A program made the position numbers and the translations under genes. From a bacterium (GTDB taxonomy: Bacteria > Bdellovibrionota > Bacteriovoracia > Bacteriovoracales > Bacteriovoracaceae), in NCBI GenBank assembly GCA_030425045.1, contig JAUHVL010000001.1, forward strand, positions 285,525 through 349,524: 64,000 bases of DNA, read 5' to 3'. Below are positions 23,599-33,624 of this stretch, one piece after another (position 1 is the first letter of the stretch; every line of letters begins with the position of its first letter). Below the pieces are notes generated by a model. The model was given only the letters and a program-made list of their open reading frames with translations. It made no database searches and was not told the origin of the DNA.

Positions 23599-25748
23599 TC
23601 CTCTTTGAGTTCAGAAGTCCAAAAGAATTCCGGAGAAATGGTTTTATCAAATCCGAGAAGTCTTTTATAAATGACATAATTTCTAAAAACCATTTTTACA
23701 TAATTACGGGTTTCTTTATAAGGAATCATTTCAATAAACTCTAGTGGGTCTTTGCGGTAGCGTTTCTTCAGCCACTTGCGGACAACGCTAGAGCCTGCAT
23801 TATAGCTGGCCACAAAAGCGATAAAGTTATTATCGTGAGACTCTCTTAATTCGTTGAGAAGATATGAGCCAAGAGTAAGGTTTATAGAAACATCGTAAAG
23901 GTCATTATGATCTTTAAAGTCAGTAGATGTTTTGCGAGCGATTTCTCGAGCTTTTTCTGGAATTAGTTGAAGTAAGCCGAAGGCATCAGCGTGTGATCTT
24001 GCATATTGATTAAAAGCAGACTCTTGTCTCGCTATTGAGTAGGCAAGGGCTGGATCAACATCATATTTTGTTGTGAACTTTTGAAATTCATATTGAAAAG
24101 GAGTTGGGAAAATATATTGAATAGCTTCGTCTTTAATTTTTTTTCTTTTATCGGTTGAGAGTGAAAAATATTTTCTTATTCCTTCGATATACCAACCCGC
24201 TAATTGGTAATAAGGAAGGTGCTGAATAATTTGTTTATCTTTTTTGAAGGACTTCTGCTTCTCACGTAAATACTCTTTTGAAAGTTCCGTTTCTTCTAAA
24301 ACCATAAGCCATCTGAATGTTGTATCCTCAATATCATCGATCATTCTGCTTGTGGGCGTTATTGGGGTAAACTTTTTTCCAAGTTTTAAGTATGTGAGAA
24401 TTTGGTAATAATCAAAAGACTCTTCTTCATCCATGTCTTGCCAAATGTCTTTTGATTTACTGACTTCACCAAATTTTTCATAAGCCTTGCCCAACCAAAA
24501 ACGAATCTTATTTTTAAATGAGCCGTCTTCTAGATTATCGATCGCATCTTCAAAAGCCTTGATTGAACCAGCATAATCTTCCTTGAGATACTTATTCCAT
24601 CCTCTAGACCAAGTGATCTTTTCAAGTAGATCTTGTGGGAGATTTTTCTTGGTGCTGGCCGTATCTAAATGAGAAAGAGCTGTGACATAGTCTTTTTTCT
24701 CTAGGTACATAGCCGCAATTATCCAGTGGGCCTGGGCTTGGAGTTGATCGTCGAGATCTTTTTCTTTAAGAAGAGAGTCGAGGACAATTCGTCCTTTTTC
24801 CATTTCATCAATAGTCCAGACTGCACGTGAATATTTTAATTGTGTTTTAAAATATTCCTGACGAGCGATCTTTCCGTGGTTTTTGTTAGAAGATTCTTTT
24901 TTCAACCAATTAATCATTTCTAATGTTTGATTGACGTACTCTCTTCTTTTTCTTTGTTGTTTAAAGGAGAGTCTGTAGCGATTATAGGCCATCACTTTAT
25001 ATTCAAAACTCATCTCTTCACTATTGATCACTCGTCGATAAAACGATCTGGCCATTGAAAATTCACGATGACGTTCGAAATCTCTTCCCGCATGAAATAT
25101 ATCTTCACCTTCAACATAAGGTCTCAGTCTTGGAGAGTACTCGTAAAGAAGACTTTTACTTTCCTCGATAGTTTTTTCGTTTTTTGATTTTTCTGCAAGA
25201 GAAACAGCTTGCTTTAAAAAACTTTCTTTCGTGACTCTTGATTTTTGATACTTTGCTAGTGTTGCTGAAAATAAACTTGCCAGGTCATAGAGTTCCAACT
25301 CCTCTGAAAATTTTAAAAAGTGTTCTGAGTAAAACTTTTCTAAATAGGAAGGGAGTTTGTCTTGATTTTCAATCCAGTAATTTTTAAAACTACGAATTTC
25401 GGTATTACAGTTGACGAGAGTTTTAATTTTCACCAACTGCTGTAAGGGGAAGTCCTCAATTGTTCCAAGTCTTTTAAAAAGAGGGCAGGCCAATTCACTT
25501 TGCCCTTTCGTTTCATACCTTTTTCCAAGAAGATACATATTGGCCCAAAACTGTGGTTGATGTTCACTATCTTGCTCTAGTAACTTTCCTTGCTCGACAA
25601 GTTCTTTCAGCTCACCAATTTCTTTAATAGAGGGGGCATTAATATTTTTACCAGTTGAACAGGAGTAACCAAAGATTAGCCCAACCAGCATGAGTTTGGT
25701 TATTGAGCTAAGTTCAGCATATTTCATTTTATCTTTAAGAAATTTCAT
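23595..25748 (-). CDS. slt: Soluble-type lytic murein transglycosylase (Slt family)
   Basis: Large enzyme (717 residues) that cleaves the glycan strands of peptidoglycan. The N-terminal two thirds form helical repeats like the Slt70 superhelix. The catalytic SLT domain starts near residue 550, with the Glu in SIARQESAFN, then DAFGLLQLIPEKA and AFVASYNAGSSVVRKW. The N-terminus has a hydrophobic segment ending in GYSC that may be a lipoprotein signal. ATG 25748 and ATG 25727 are both possible starts. It is divergent from rimO. In a predator it could work on its own or on prey wall. Confidence 0.88.
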   Translation of the reverse strand: MKFLKDKMKYAELSSITKLMLVGLIFGYSCSTGKNINAPSIKEIGELKELVEQGKLLEQDSEHQPQFWANMYLLGKRYETKGQSELACPLFKRLGTIEDFPLQQLVKIKTLVNCNTEIRSFKNYWIENQDKLPSYLEKFYSEHFLKFSEELELYDLASLFSATLAKYQKSRVTKESFLKQAVSLAEKSKNEKTIEESKSLLYEYSPRLRPYVEGEDIFHAGRDFERHREFSMARSFYRRVINSEEMSFEYKVMAYNRYRLSFKQQRKRREYVNQTLEMINWLKKESSNKNHGKIARQEYFKTQLKYSRAVWTIDEMEKGRIVLDSLLKEKDLDDQLQAQAHWIIAAMYLEKKDYVTALSHLDTASTKKNLPQDLLEKITWSRGWNKYLKEDYAGSIKAFEDAIDNLEDGSFKNKIRFWLGKAYEKFGEVSKSKDIWQDMDEEESFDYYQILTYLKLGKKFTPITPTSRMIDDIEDTTFRWLMVLEETELSKEYLREKQKSFKKDKQIIQHLPYYQLAGWYIEGIRKYFSLSTDKRKKIKDEAIQYIFPTPFQYEFQKFTTKYDVDPALAYSIARQESAFNQYARSHADAFGLLQLIPEKAREIARKTSTDFKDHNDLYDVSINLTLGSYLLNELRESHDNNFIAFVASYNAGSSVVRKWLKKRYRKDPLEFIEMIPYKETRNYVKMVFRNYVIYKRLLGFDKTISPEFFWTSELKED

Positions 25749-25871
25749 TTAGATCAGTTTATAGTTTGGGGCATATGCCTTCAAGTACTTGAAATCACAT
25801 ACTTGAGTAGTTTGGACGGTAAATAGTTCATAACCCTTTGAAACTTTGTAGCTTTTATCATAATTAGAAGC

Positions 25872-27239
25872 ATGCAAATTTTCGAAAATAAAACTGTCTA
25901 CTTTACCAGTTTGGGTTGTTCTAAAAACCTTGTTGATTCTCAAGTGATGCTTGGACATCTTGGTTTAAATGGTTACCGCTTTGCTGAGGGGCCTTCTGAT
26001 GCTGAAGTAATCGTTGTTAACACCTGTTCATTTATTGAGGCCGCAAAAGTTGAATCAATCGATACTATTTTAGAGTTGGCTGACTATAAAGAAAAAGGTG
26101 TTTGTAAGGCCCTGGTTGTAGCGGGTTGTATGGCGCAACGATATAGCCAGTCCTTAGAAGAAGAGTTACCTGAAGTTGATCTTATAATTGGTACCGGTGA
26201 ATACCCCAAGATTGCTACTTTATTGAGAACTTTTGAGGAAGGAAACCTTGATAAAAAATCTCATGTTGAAATCCCAAAGTTTATTCATACTGAGTTTGAT
26301 CCCCGTATAAATACATCTCCAGGTTATATGGCCTGGTTGAAAATCTCTGAAGGTTGTAATCGTAATTGTACGTTCTGTATTATTCCAACTCTAAGAGGAA
26401 GACTGCGGTCGAGATCAGTTGACTCATTGGTTAGTGAATCTCAAAACCTCTGCCGTGATGGAGTGAGAGAGTTAAATTTAATTTCACAAGATTTATCTGA
26501 CTACGGTGTTGATCTTGATGAAGATAATAATCTTTATCAATTACTTGATCAGTTAAGCGATGTTGCGGGAGCTGATTGGATTAGATTATTTTATTTTTAT
26601 CCGGATGAGTTATCTGATGAAATTATCAAACTCATCGCCGAGAAAAAGAATATTTGTTCTTATTTAGATATGCCTGTTCAACATTTTTCGGATGCTGTTT
26701 TAAAGCGTATGAACCGAAAAATTACTGGGGAAGAAATTCTTGAGAGAGTTGAAAAACTTCGAGAAATTAATCCAGGGATCGTTTTAAGAACATCAATAAT
26801 TGTCGGTTTCCCAGGTGAAACTGAAGAAGACTTTGAAAAGCTACTCGCTGGTGTCCAAAAGGCGAGGTTCAATCACCTCGGTATTTTTAGATATAGTGAT
26901 GAGGAGCAGACTCCCGCTTATCGTTTAAATAATAAAGTTCCACAAGAAGTTATTGAAGAGCGTTTTGATCGGTTACATGAAGTTCAAAGTGAAATCGCTA
27001 GAGAGTTAAATGAAGAATTTCTAGGTAAAACTGTGGAAGTCCTCATTGAAGGTGAGCATGAAGAAACAAACCTTCTTATAAAGGGACGTCATCAAGGTCA
27101 AGCTCCAGATATCGATGGTAACGTTTTAATTAACGATACTGATGGTAAAGCACTAAGTGTTGGCGATATCGTCAAAGTCAAAGTAAACGAAGTACTCGGT
27201 TATGATTTAATCGGTGAACTCGTATCAAGTGAAGATTAA
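25872..27239 (+). CDS. rimO: Ribosomal protein S12 methylthiotransferase RimO
   Basis: Radical SAM methylthiotransferase that modifies the conserved Asp of ribosomal protein S12. Order: MTTase domain with Cys in TSLGCSKN (residue 16), VNTCSF and VAGCMAQR for the second iron-sulfur cluster; the radical SAM core with C162-x3-C166-x2-C169 (CNRNCTFC); and a C-terminal TRAM domain. LVDSQVMLG distinguishes it from MiaB. 455 residues, usual length. Divergent from the slt gene. Confidence 0.96.
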   Translation: MQIFENKTVYFTSLGCSKNLVDSQVMLGHLGLNGYRFAEGPSDAEVIVVNTCSFIEAAKVESIDTILELADYKEKGVCKALVVAGCMAQRYSQSLEEELPEVDLIIGTGEYPKIATLLRTFEEGNLDKKSHVEIPKFIHTEFDPRINTSPGYMAWLKISEGCNRNCTFCIIPTLRGRLRSRSVDSLVSESQNLCRDGVRELNLISQDLSDYGVDLDEDNNLYQLLDQLSDVAGADWIRLFYFYPDELSDEIIKLIAEKKNICSYLDMPVQHFSDAVLKRMNRKITGEEILERVEKLREINPGIVLRTSIIVGFPGETEEDFEKLLAGVQKARFNHLGIFRYSDEEQTPAYRLNNKVPQEVIEERFDRLHEVQSEIARELNEEFLGKTVEVLIEGEHEETNLLIKGRHQGQAPDIDGNVLINDTDGKALSVGDIVKVKVNEVLGYDLIGELVSSED

Positions 27240-27313
27240 GCTAGAAAACTTGCTGAGCATAATAATCAGAGTATAGAATAATAATATTATTTTAATTATT
27301 GTTGGAGTCTGGT

Positions 27314-28111
27314 TTGAAAAAAGTTTTAGGTTTAACCATCTTATTATCTCTCTTTACAACGAATACTTATGCTCTAGATATTAATGAGCTCAAAACTAAA
27401 CTACGTCCTTATGTTGAAAGATACTTAGGTGATCAAACGGCCAATAAGCTTTTTGGTGAGAAAAAGAGCTCGATCACATTACCTTCAATTCCAAAAGTTG
27501 AAGAGAATGCGAAGTCGATAGCAGACCTCGATGTAAAAGATCCAAATCAAAATGTTATTCCTAAAGATAAAAGACAAAAGTTTAATTACGCTTATGTTAA
27601 AGAAGTTTTTGAAGCAGTTAGAAAAGCTGAACCTAACGAAAACGATCTCGTTAAATGGATAAACGTTATGGATCAAGGAGCAACACACGAAGGTGTTTAT
27701 AGAGCGTTAGTATTAGATTCTGTTTATAAAGGAATGGAAAACTATCAAAATGATATTACAAACCCCGTTAAAAAATTTGTTGTGGCTTATTATGATAAGT
27801 TTCTCGCACTCGGTGTTGAGGAGGAAAGTCTTTCATCAGTAAATTTTTATTATATGAAGCGTGAAACAGTTGAGAAAACTCTTGAGGTCGCCGATGCATT
27901 CATCATAAGAGATAAAAGTGACTTATACAGATGGTATGCCATTTTCTCTTCTCAGTTGGCAAAAGAATATCCTGATGCTTTTTCAAATAAATTGCGAAGA
28001 AATCAAAATGACCAAATCCATTTTGACTGGGCTTCTAAAGTTTCATTTCAGTTAATAAAAGCAGAAATCATCGTTAAGATTCACAAAATCTTTAATTATC
28101 TGATGCCTTAA
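27314..28111 (+). CDS. Exported protein of unknown function
   Basis: Protein of 265 residues with a signal peptide when read from TTG 27314 (LKKVLGLTILLSLFTTNTYA), which has GGAG 6 nt upstream. The mature part is helical and charged, with no Cys and no recognised family. It follows rimO by 74 nt and overlaps the convergent epmA by 20 nt. Probably lineage-specific. Confidence 0.68.
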   Translation: MKKVLGLTILLSLFTTNTYALDINELKTKLRPYVERYLGDQTANKLFGEKKSSITLPSIPKVEENAKSIADLDVKDPNQNVIPKDKRQKFNYAYVKEVFEAVRKAEPNENDLVKWINVMDQGATHEGVYRALVLDSVYKGMENYQNDITNPVKKFVVAYYDKFLALGVEEESLSSVNFYYMKRETVEKTLEVADAFIIRDKSDLYRWYAIFSSQLAKEYPDAFSNKLRRNQNDQIHFDWASKVSFQLIKAEIIVKIHKIFNYLMP

Positions 28112-29075
28112 AATAATCACTCGGAGTATAAATTTCTTCTAGATCCATAAGAGTCATAAATAAGCGATCGACTCCTAATGCAATTCCCGCACAGTTCGGC
28201 AATTTTTTTTGAACGTCAAAAAAGCGGTGGGGTGCAGGAAGTTTGTATTGATAATGTTGCTGTTTTACGGAGTCTTCTTTTTCAAAGCGCTTCTTTAAAG
28301 TATTTAAATCGGTTAACTCGTTAAAACAGTTAGCAAGCTCAACACCACCCAAATAGACTTCAAAGCGTTCACATACAGTTTCATTTTTTAAAGTAGAGAG
28401 TGCTGCCAGAGGAGCAGGGTATTCATAGAGAATGAGAGCGGGATATCTTTTTAATTTTGGTTCAATATGATTGAGAAAAATTAAGAAAAACAAATCATCC
28501 CAACTAAGATTAATATCTGTGAGTAATGAGTTATCAAATGAAGATATCTTTTCAAAAAGTTTGTCTCGATCAAGAAATTGGCTAATTTTAAAATCACAGA
28601 ATTCTAGAAAAATTTCATCAACAGTTTTTCTAATAAATGGTGGAGCAGTTCTATTAAAGTTTTTAAAACAAGATGAGATGAGCTCTTCTGTATCATCCAT
28701 AATTTTTTCATATCTTTCATTCGTGCGATACCACTCAAGCATAAGAAATTGAGGAAGGTGAGTGGAAGATACGGGCTCATCACGATGACAATGAGTTAGA
28801 GTAAATATTTTTTCGTGTCCAAGAGCTAACATCTCTTTCATGAAAAATTCAGGGGAAGTGTGAAGATAAAAGCCGGTATCTCTTTTTTCTTTTGCCTTTT
28901 GAATTTTAAAAGGATGAAGATGAGCCTCAAGACCTGGATGAGGAACCATAGGGGGAGCCGGCAAGTCGAGAAAGTTCTTCTTTCCAAAAAACTGCCTTAT
29001 TGTGGCGATAAGTTCAAAATAACTTTTTGATAATTGATAGCTTTTCTTCGAGAAATCCATATCTTGCCATATCAC
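28092..29075 (-). CDS. epmA: EF-P beta-lysylation enzyme EpmA
   Basis: Class II lysyl-tRNA-synthetase-like enzyme (GenX/PoxA) that attaches (R)-beta-lysine to a Lys of elongation factor P. The 327 residues match the synthetase catalytic core without the tRNA anticodon-binding domain: LHTSPEFFMKEML, FTLTHCHRDEPVSSTHLPQF (motif 2), FEVYLGGVELANCFNEL and GIALGVDRLFM (motif 3). Start GTG 29075 or ATG 29060. Its partners EpmB and EF-P are not in the window. Confidence 0.9.
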   Translation of the reverse strand: MIWQDMDFSKKSYQLSKSYFELIATIRQFFGKKNFLDLPAPPMVPHPGLEAHLHPFKIQKAKEKRDTGFYLHTSPEFFMKEMLALGHEKIFTLTHCHRDEPVSSTHLPQFLMLEWYRTNERYEKIMDDTEELISSCFKNFNRTAPPFIRKTVDEIFLEFCDFKISQFLDRDKLFEKISSFDNSLLTDINLSWDDLFFLIFLNHIEPKLKRYPALILYEYPAPLAALSTLKNETVCERFEVYLGGVELANCFNELTDLNTLKKRFEKEDSVKQQHYQYKLPAPHRFFDVQKKLPNCAGIALGVDRLFMTLMDLEEIYTPSDYFKASDN

Positions 29076-29138
29076 GTCAGGCTTAACATGACACGAGAAT
29101 TTAGTGTATGCTCCTTTTTCTTATCGAGGAGTTGATAA

Positions 29139-30329
29139 ATGATTGAGTTAATTCAGCAAATATATAGTGTTTTAGGTGTCGCAATAGAAGCTAACTCTGG
29201 TGATGCCATGGGGATTGCTTCAGTTCTCTTAATATTGCTGGCAAGTGCTTCAAAGTTTTTCTCAAAAGATGACTCAAAATCAGAACCTAGAATCGAAAGA
29301 GCAGCGGAAGAGGTAAAACCAGCTGTTGAAAAATCAGCTCCTATACCTGAGGAAAAAGAAGAACCCGAAGTTGCCACTGAGCCAAAAATTTCTTGGAATG
29401 AAAGGCTGAAAAAAGGCCTTGGTCGCTCACGTGATCAAGTCTGGGGCAAAATTGGTGGATTGTTTACGGGAAATCCGTTAACTGATGATCAGGTCGAAGA
29501 GTTAGAAGAGCTTCTCTACGGAGCTGATCTTGGTCCAAAAACGACAATGGAATTAATGGATCAATTACAAGCTAAGTTGAAGAGTGATTCGTTTTCTGCA
29601 GAAGATTTTAAAACTTTTCTCAGTGGATTTATCAAAGAGCAAATGGACGATGTTCAGCAAAATATAGACACCGAATTATTTGATTTTCCAGAGGGGGGCT
29701 TTGGAAAAACGAAAGTTATCATGATTGTGGGTGTAAATGGTGCGGGGAAAACAACGACAATTGGAAAACTTGCCACCAAGCTGACTGCCCAAGGCGCAAA
29801 GGTTGTCGTAGGGGCCTGTGATACTTTTAGGGCCGCTGCTGTTGACCAGCTACAAGTATGGTGTGACCGAGCAAATGCAACCATGATTAGAGCAAAAGAG
29901 GGGGCCAACCCCAGTGGTGTTGGTTACGAAGCCCTTCAAACGGCTTTAAATGAAAAAGCAGATTATTGCCTACTCGATACGGCTGGCCGGCTTCATACCA
30001 AGCAGAACTTGATGGAAGAATTAACCAAAAGTAAAAACGTGCTAAAGAAGCTCGACCCAGAAACTCCTGATCATGTTTTATTAGTTATCGATGCCATTAC
30101 CGGACAAAACGCACTTCGTCAGGCAAAAGAGTTTAATCAGGCATTAGGTTTAAGTGGATTAATTTTCACAAAATGTGATGGTTCTTCAAAAGCGGGAAGC
30201 GCAGTGTCTATCGTCAAAGAGCTGCAAGTTCCTATCACTTATATCGGAGTGGGCGAGTCAGTTGAAGATCTCGATAAATTCAATTTGGATGCCTATTTAA
30301 ACGCTCTTCTGGAAGCTTCGCCACAATAA
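29139..30329 (+). CDS. ftsY: Signal recognition particle receptor FtsY
   Basis: SRP-receptor GTPase that docks ribosomes translating membrane proteins. The 396 residues have a hydrophobic N-terminus (about 20-40), an acidic linker (about 45-90), the N domain and the G domain with GVNGAGKTTTIGKLA, DTFRAAAVDQL, DTAGRLHTKQNLMEEL and TKCDGSSKAG. It begins an operon with zapA, the 5-formyl-THF cyclo-ligase and rny. Confidence 0.96.
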   Translation: MIELIQQIYSVLGVAIEANSGDAMGIASVLLILLASASKFFSKDDSKSEPRIERAAEEVKPAVEKSAPIPEEKEEPEVATEPKISWNERLKKGLGRSRDQVWGKIGGLFTGNPLTDDQVEELEELLYGADLGPKTTMELMDQLQAKLKSDSFSAEDFKTFLSGFIKEQMDDVQQNIDTELFDFPEGGFGKTKVIMIVGVNGAGKTTTIGKLATKLTAQGAKVVVGACDTFRAAAVDQLQVWCDRANATMIRAKEGANPSGVGYEALQTALNEKADYCLLDTAGRLHTKQNLMEELTKSKNVLKKLDPETPDHVLLVIDAITGQNALRQAKEFNQALGLSGLIFTKCDGSSKAGSAVSIVKELQVPITYIGVGESVEDLDKFNLDAYLNALLEASPQ

Positions 30330-30370
30330 AATGTGGACGTAAACCCGAATATCGACTAATCTAACATTAT

Positions 30371-30670
30371 ATGGATAGTAATTGTAATGCACTTGATTAT
30401 GACATATTAGGCTATAAAGTTAAGCTCCAGCCTAACGCAGAGGGAGCTGTTTCTCCAGACGAAGTTGTAGAGCATGTAAGAACAGAAGCTCTAAGTCTGA
30501 GAGAGAAAATGCCTAGTCTGGCCGCCGGTGAGGCAATATTATTGGTCGCTTTAAGACTAACTCAAGAGAAGATGGAGTTAGAAAGAGAATATCGCAAAGA
30601 GATTGATCAGTTTCGCGCCAATGCAGACGATGTATTAAAGTATATCGACGAAGTATCACCGACAGCATAA
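30371..30670 (+). CDS. zapA: Cell division protein ZapA
   Basis: Protein of 99 residues that should bundle FtsZ filaments at midcell. The N-terminal strand pair (YDILGYKVKLQPNAEG) and the long C-terminal helix with LVALRLTQEKMELEREYRKE fit ZapA. Position supports it: zapA next to the 5-formyl-THF cyclo-ligase gene is an arrangement seen across proteobacteria. Confidence 0.75.
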   Translation: MDSNCNALDYDILGYKVKLQPNAEGAVSPDEVVEHVRTEALSLREKMPSLAAGEAILLVALRLTQEKMELEREYRKEIDQFRANADDVLKYIDEVSPTA

Positions 30671-30705
30671 GCATTACAACGTTTTGATTAAGGTTGTAGA
30701 GAATA

Positions 30706-31281
30706 ATGATAAATAAGGGAGACTTAAGAGCGAAAATTAAAATGCTCTTTGAAGACATCACTCCCGAAGAAAAAACTCTAAAAAGCAAAAATCTATTTAA
30801 GAACCTAGATAAATTTTTGCAACAGCTCGCTTCTCAAGACTCAACTATCCCTGAAGATTTTTTAATTGGTGTTTTTGCGCCGATGCATGATGAGGCTCAG
30901 TGGATGTTTAACCACGATGAATATTCAAATCTTACAGCGTTTCCAACAGTGGAAAACGGTTTTATGACATTTAAAAAATCAGCTTATGGTGATTTAGAAG
31001 AAAGTCGTGACTTTGGTGTAGTTATGAAGTCACCAAAAAAAGACGCGAAAACAGTGAACCCACATGCACTCGTGATTCCTGGTCGGGCCTTTACCAAAAA
31101 TGGTGAGAGGCTGGGGCGTGGAAAAGGTTATTACGATAAATACCTCGCAAGCTATTCTGGAAAAAAAATTGGACTGTGTTTTGAAGAGCAAATCTTGGAT
31201 GAGATTCCTACAGAGAAACACGATATCAATATGGATATTATAATAACTGATAAAAATATTTATGGTGAATTAACGCCGTAG
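30706..31281 (+). CDS. ygfA: 5-formyltetrahydrofolate cyclo-ligase
   Basis: Enzyme of folate metabolism that converts 5-formyl-THF to 5,10-methenyl-THF with ATP. The 191 residues end with the hallmark HALVIPGRAFTKNGERLGRGKGYYDKYL split across a short loop, and GLCFEEQI. It lies 35 nt after zapA, too close for a 6S RNA gene between them, and 9 nt before rny. Confidence 0.92.
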   Translation: MINKGDLRAKIKMLFEDITPEEKTLKSKNLFKNLDKFLQQLASQDSTIPEDFLIGVFAPMHDEAQWMFNHDEYSNLTAFPTVENGFMTFKKSAYGDLEESRDFGVVMKSPKKDAKTVNPHALVIPGRAFTKNGERLGRGKGYYDKYLASYSGKKIGLCFEEQILDEIPTEKHDINMDIIITDKNIYGELTP

Positions 31282-31290
31282 GGGGAAGAG

Positions 31291-32850
31291 ATGGATTTAA
31301 CAATTATCTTTGCATCATTATTTTTCCTTCTGATTGGAGCTGGGCTCGGATTCTTGTTTAGACATAGATCAGCTATGACCGAGTTAAAAGAACGTCAGGA
31401 AAAAGGTGATGAGATTATTAAAAAAGCGAAAGATCATGCAAGTGATATTAAATATCGTGCAAGAAAAGAAGCTAAAGAAGAAGCTCAAGAAGAAAAAGAT
31501 CGTATAGAAGCTGAAATTAAAAAACGTGAGAAGAAACTTCGTGAGAAAGAAAATGACGTTAAAGAATCAGAAGAGGAATTAGAAAAGCTCGAAAGAGAAA
31601 ATGAAAAAAGAGCAAGTAAGCTTGAAGAAAAAAATAAAGAGATGGAAAAGCGTCTTGAGAAAGTAGACCAAGAGGCTTTACGTTACAAAGAAAAGCAGGA
31701 AAGTTACGCCAATAAATTAACAGAAGTCGCTGCTATGACTCAAGATCAGGCTAAGTCTGAGCTTCTTGAGATTATGGAAGAAGAAGCACGTGTTGATTTT
31801 GCGAAAATGGCAAAAAGAATTGAAGAAGAAGCAAAAGAAAATGCTGAAGCAGAAGCTAAAAAAGTAATTGCAACTTCTATTCAAAGATTTGCTGGTGAGT
31901 ATGTTGCAGAAAAAACAATCGCTACAGTTGATCTTCCAAGTGATGACATTAAGGGAAGATTAATTGGTCGTGAAGGGCGAAACATTAGGGCCTTTGAGCA
32001 GATATGTGGTGTCGATCTTATTATCGATGATACTCCTGAAATGGTTGTGATTTCTTCTTTTAATGTTATTAGAAGAGAGATCGCGAGAAGAACAATTGAA
32101 AAACTCATTGCTGATGGACGTGTTCATCCTGCAAGAATTGAAGAGTTTCATGATAAAGCTAAATCTGAAATGGACAAAGAGTGTTTAGAACTCGGTCAAA
32201 AAGCTCAGATGGAAATTGGTGTTCATGGTATTCACCCTGAAGTTTTAAAACTTGTCGGTGCTCTTAACTGGAGAACATCATACACTCAAAATCAATACCA
32301 GCATGCCATGGAAGCCGCCATGATCGGTGGAACGATTGCAGGTGAACTTGGTTATAATGTGAAACAAGCAAGAAGAGCTTGTTTATTACATGATATTGGA
32401 AAAGTGATTGATGCCTCTGCTGAGGGATCACATGCTGTTATCGGTGCTGATTTCGCCAAGAGATACGGAGAGGCACCAGATATCGTTCACGGAATTCGTG
32501 CCCACCATGATGACGAAAAACCAGAATCGGTTCTTGCTCATATTGTTGCGGCAGCGGATGCGCTCTCTGGAGCGAGACCAGGTGCCAGAAAAGCAATGAT
32601 GGAGTCTTATGTATCAAGACTTACTGATATCGAAGAAATCGTAAATTCTTTTGAAGGTGTTTCGAGATCTTATGCTCTATCTGGTGGTAGAGAAGTAAGA
32701 GTATTCGTTGAAAATGATCGTATTGACGATGAAAAAACAGTTCTTCTTTCGAGAGATATTTCTAAAAGAATTGAACAAGAAATGTCTTACCCCGGAACAA
32801 TTAAGATTACCGTACTAAGAGAAACGAAAGCCGTTGGTGTTGCTAGATAA
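31291..32850 (+). CDS. rny: Ribonuclease Y
   Basis: Membrane-anchored endoribonuclease that starts mRNA decay. The 519 residues have one N-terminal membrane segment (about 4-22), a long Glu/Lys-rich coiled coil (about 25-190), a KH domain with LIGREGRNIRAFE (about 220) and an HD domain with HDIGK and GAVIGADFAK-type motifs (HAVIGADFAK), ending as usual. A strong terminator follows 27 nt after the stop. Confidence 0.96.
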   Translation: MDLTIIFASLFFLLIGAGLGFLFRHRSAMTELKERQEKGDEIIKKAKDHASDIKYRARKEAKEEAQEEKDRIEAEIKKREKKLREKENDVKESEEELEKLERENEKRASKLEEKNKEMEKRLEKVDQEALRYKEKQESYANKLTEVAAMTQDQAKSELLEIMEEEARVDFAKMAKRIEEEAKENAEAEAKKVIATSIQRFAGEYVAEKTIATVDLPSDDIKGRLIGREGRNIRAFEQICGVDLIIDDTPEMVVISSFNVIRREIARRTIEKLIADGRVHPARIEEFHDKAKSEMDKECLELGQKAQMEIGVHGIHPEVLKLVGALNWRTSYTQNQYQHAMEAAMIGGTIAGELGYNVKQARRACLLHDIGKVIDASAEGSHAVIGADFAKRYGEAPDIVHGIRAHHDDEKPESVLAHIVAAADALSGARPGARKAMMESYVSRLTDIEEIVNSFEGVSRSYALSGGREVRVFVENDRIDDEKTVLLSRDISKRIEQEMSYPGTIKITVLRETKAVGVAR

Positions 32851-33618
32851 ATGAAATTAAAATTAAACTTTTATATAATGCAGGTATTTTCCTGCATTAT
32901 TTTTTTTAGCTCCTGTACTCATCGTTCTGATTACTATCAAAAAGACGTGAATGACTTTCTAACTATTAGAAAGGAAAATCTAGATAAATGTGAGCAAGTT
33001 AAAGAAGGTATTAAAAAAGTTCAGCAGGATCGATATCGTTCGGTAAAAAGTTTAGATAAGAATGCTATTAAACAAATGAACTATAGATATACATTGCTGC
33101 CTCTGGAAGTTGACCTCTCCTATATTTTCTATCGTTACTGCAAAAGTGTTAAAAGGTTTAATCGGAGAAAATTCGTTAATACACATAATGAAGCGCTCCG
33201 GAAAATTAAAAAAAGTTGTATAAAAACTGATGAGTATCTACTTGAAGTAGTAAGAGTTATTATTAATTCTGATGATAAAAAAGTTGTTGAAAAATTTAAA
33301 AAAGAATTAGTTAACGTTACTAATATGAGTATGAGTGTTGGCTATTTTGACAATATTATAATTGCCTATAATGAGCTTGCTCAAAGAGATATTATTGATG
33401 CTAAAAAATTTTATGATTTAGAAAAAAAATATCGAGATCTTATTGAATATGTAGGATCTTCTGAGTTTGAGAAAAGAATTTTTAAATCACTTGGATATAA
33501 TAAAAAAGCATATTCAACATACTTATTTTGTAACTCTGCAGTTAAACAAAACCCTAATTTTATTGAAAGTGAACTTGAAATTATTAAAAAAAGTTTAGTT
33601 GATCTAATGTTATTATAA
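32851..33618 (+). CDS. Lipoprotein of unknown function
   Basis: Protein of 255 residues that begins directly after the rny stop. It has a lipoprotein signal ending FFSSC (Cys at residue 22) and a charged, helical mature part with no recognised family. The codons for the signal peptide coincide with a Rho-independent terminator hairpin, so only read-through from rny would produce it unless it has a promoter of its own. ATG 32878 is a second possible start. Confidence 0.62.
   Translation: MKLKLNFYIMQVFSCIIFFSSCTHRSDYYQKDVNDFLTIRKENLDKCEQVKEGIKKVQQDRYRSVKSLDKNAIKQMNYRYTLLPLEVDLSYIFYRYCKSVKRFNRRKFVNTHNEALRKIKKSCIKTDEYLLEVVRVIINSDDKKVVEKFKKELVNVTNMSMSVGYFDNIIIAYNELAQRDIIDAKKFYDLEKKYRDLIEYVGSSEFEKRIFKSLGYNKKAYSTYLFCNSAVKQNPNFIESELEIIKKSLVDLMLL
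32877..32907 (+). terminator. Rho-independent terminator after rny
   Basis: Perfect 8-bp stem AATGCAGG (32877-32884)/CCTGCATT (32891-32898), a 6-nt loop and then ATTTTTTTT. It lies inside the signal-peptide codons of the next gene. Confidence 0.75.
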
Positions 33619-33624
33619 TTTTTC

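Noticed and set aside
30671..30705. 6S RNA between zapA and the cyclo-ligase gene
   Set aside because: This is the place where 6S RNA is found in many proteobacteria, but the gap is only 35 nt.
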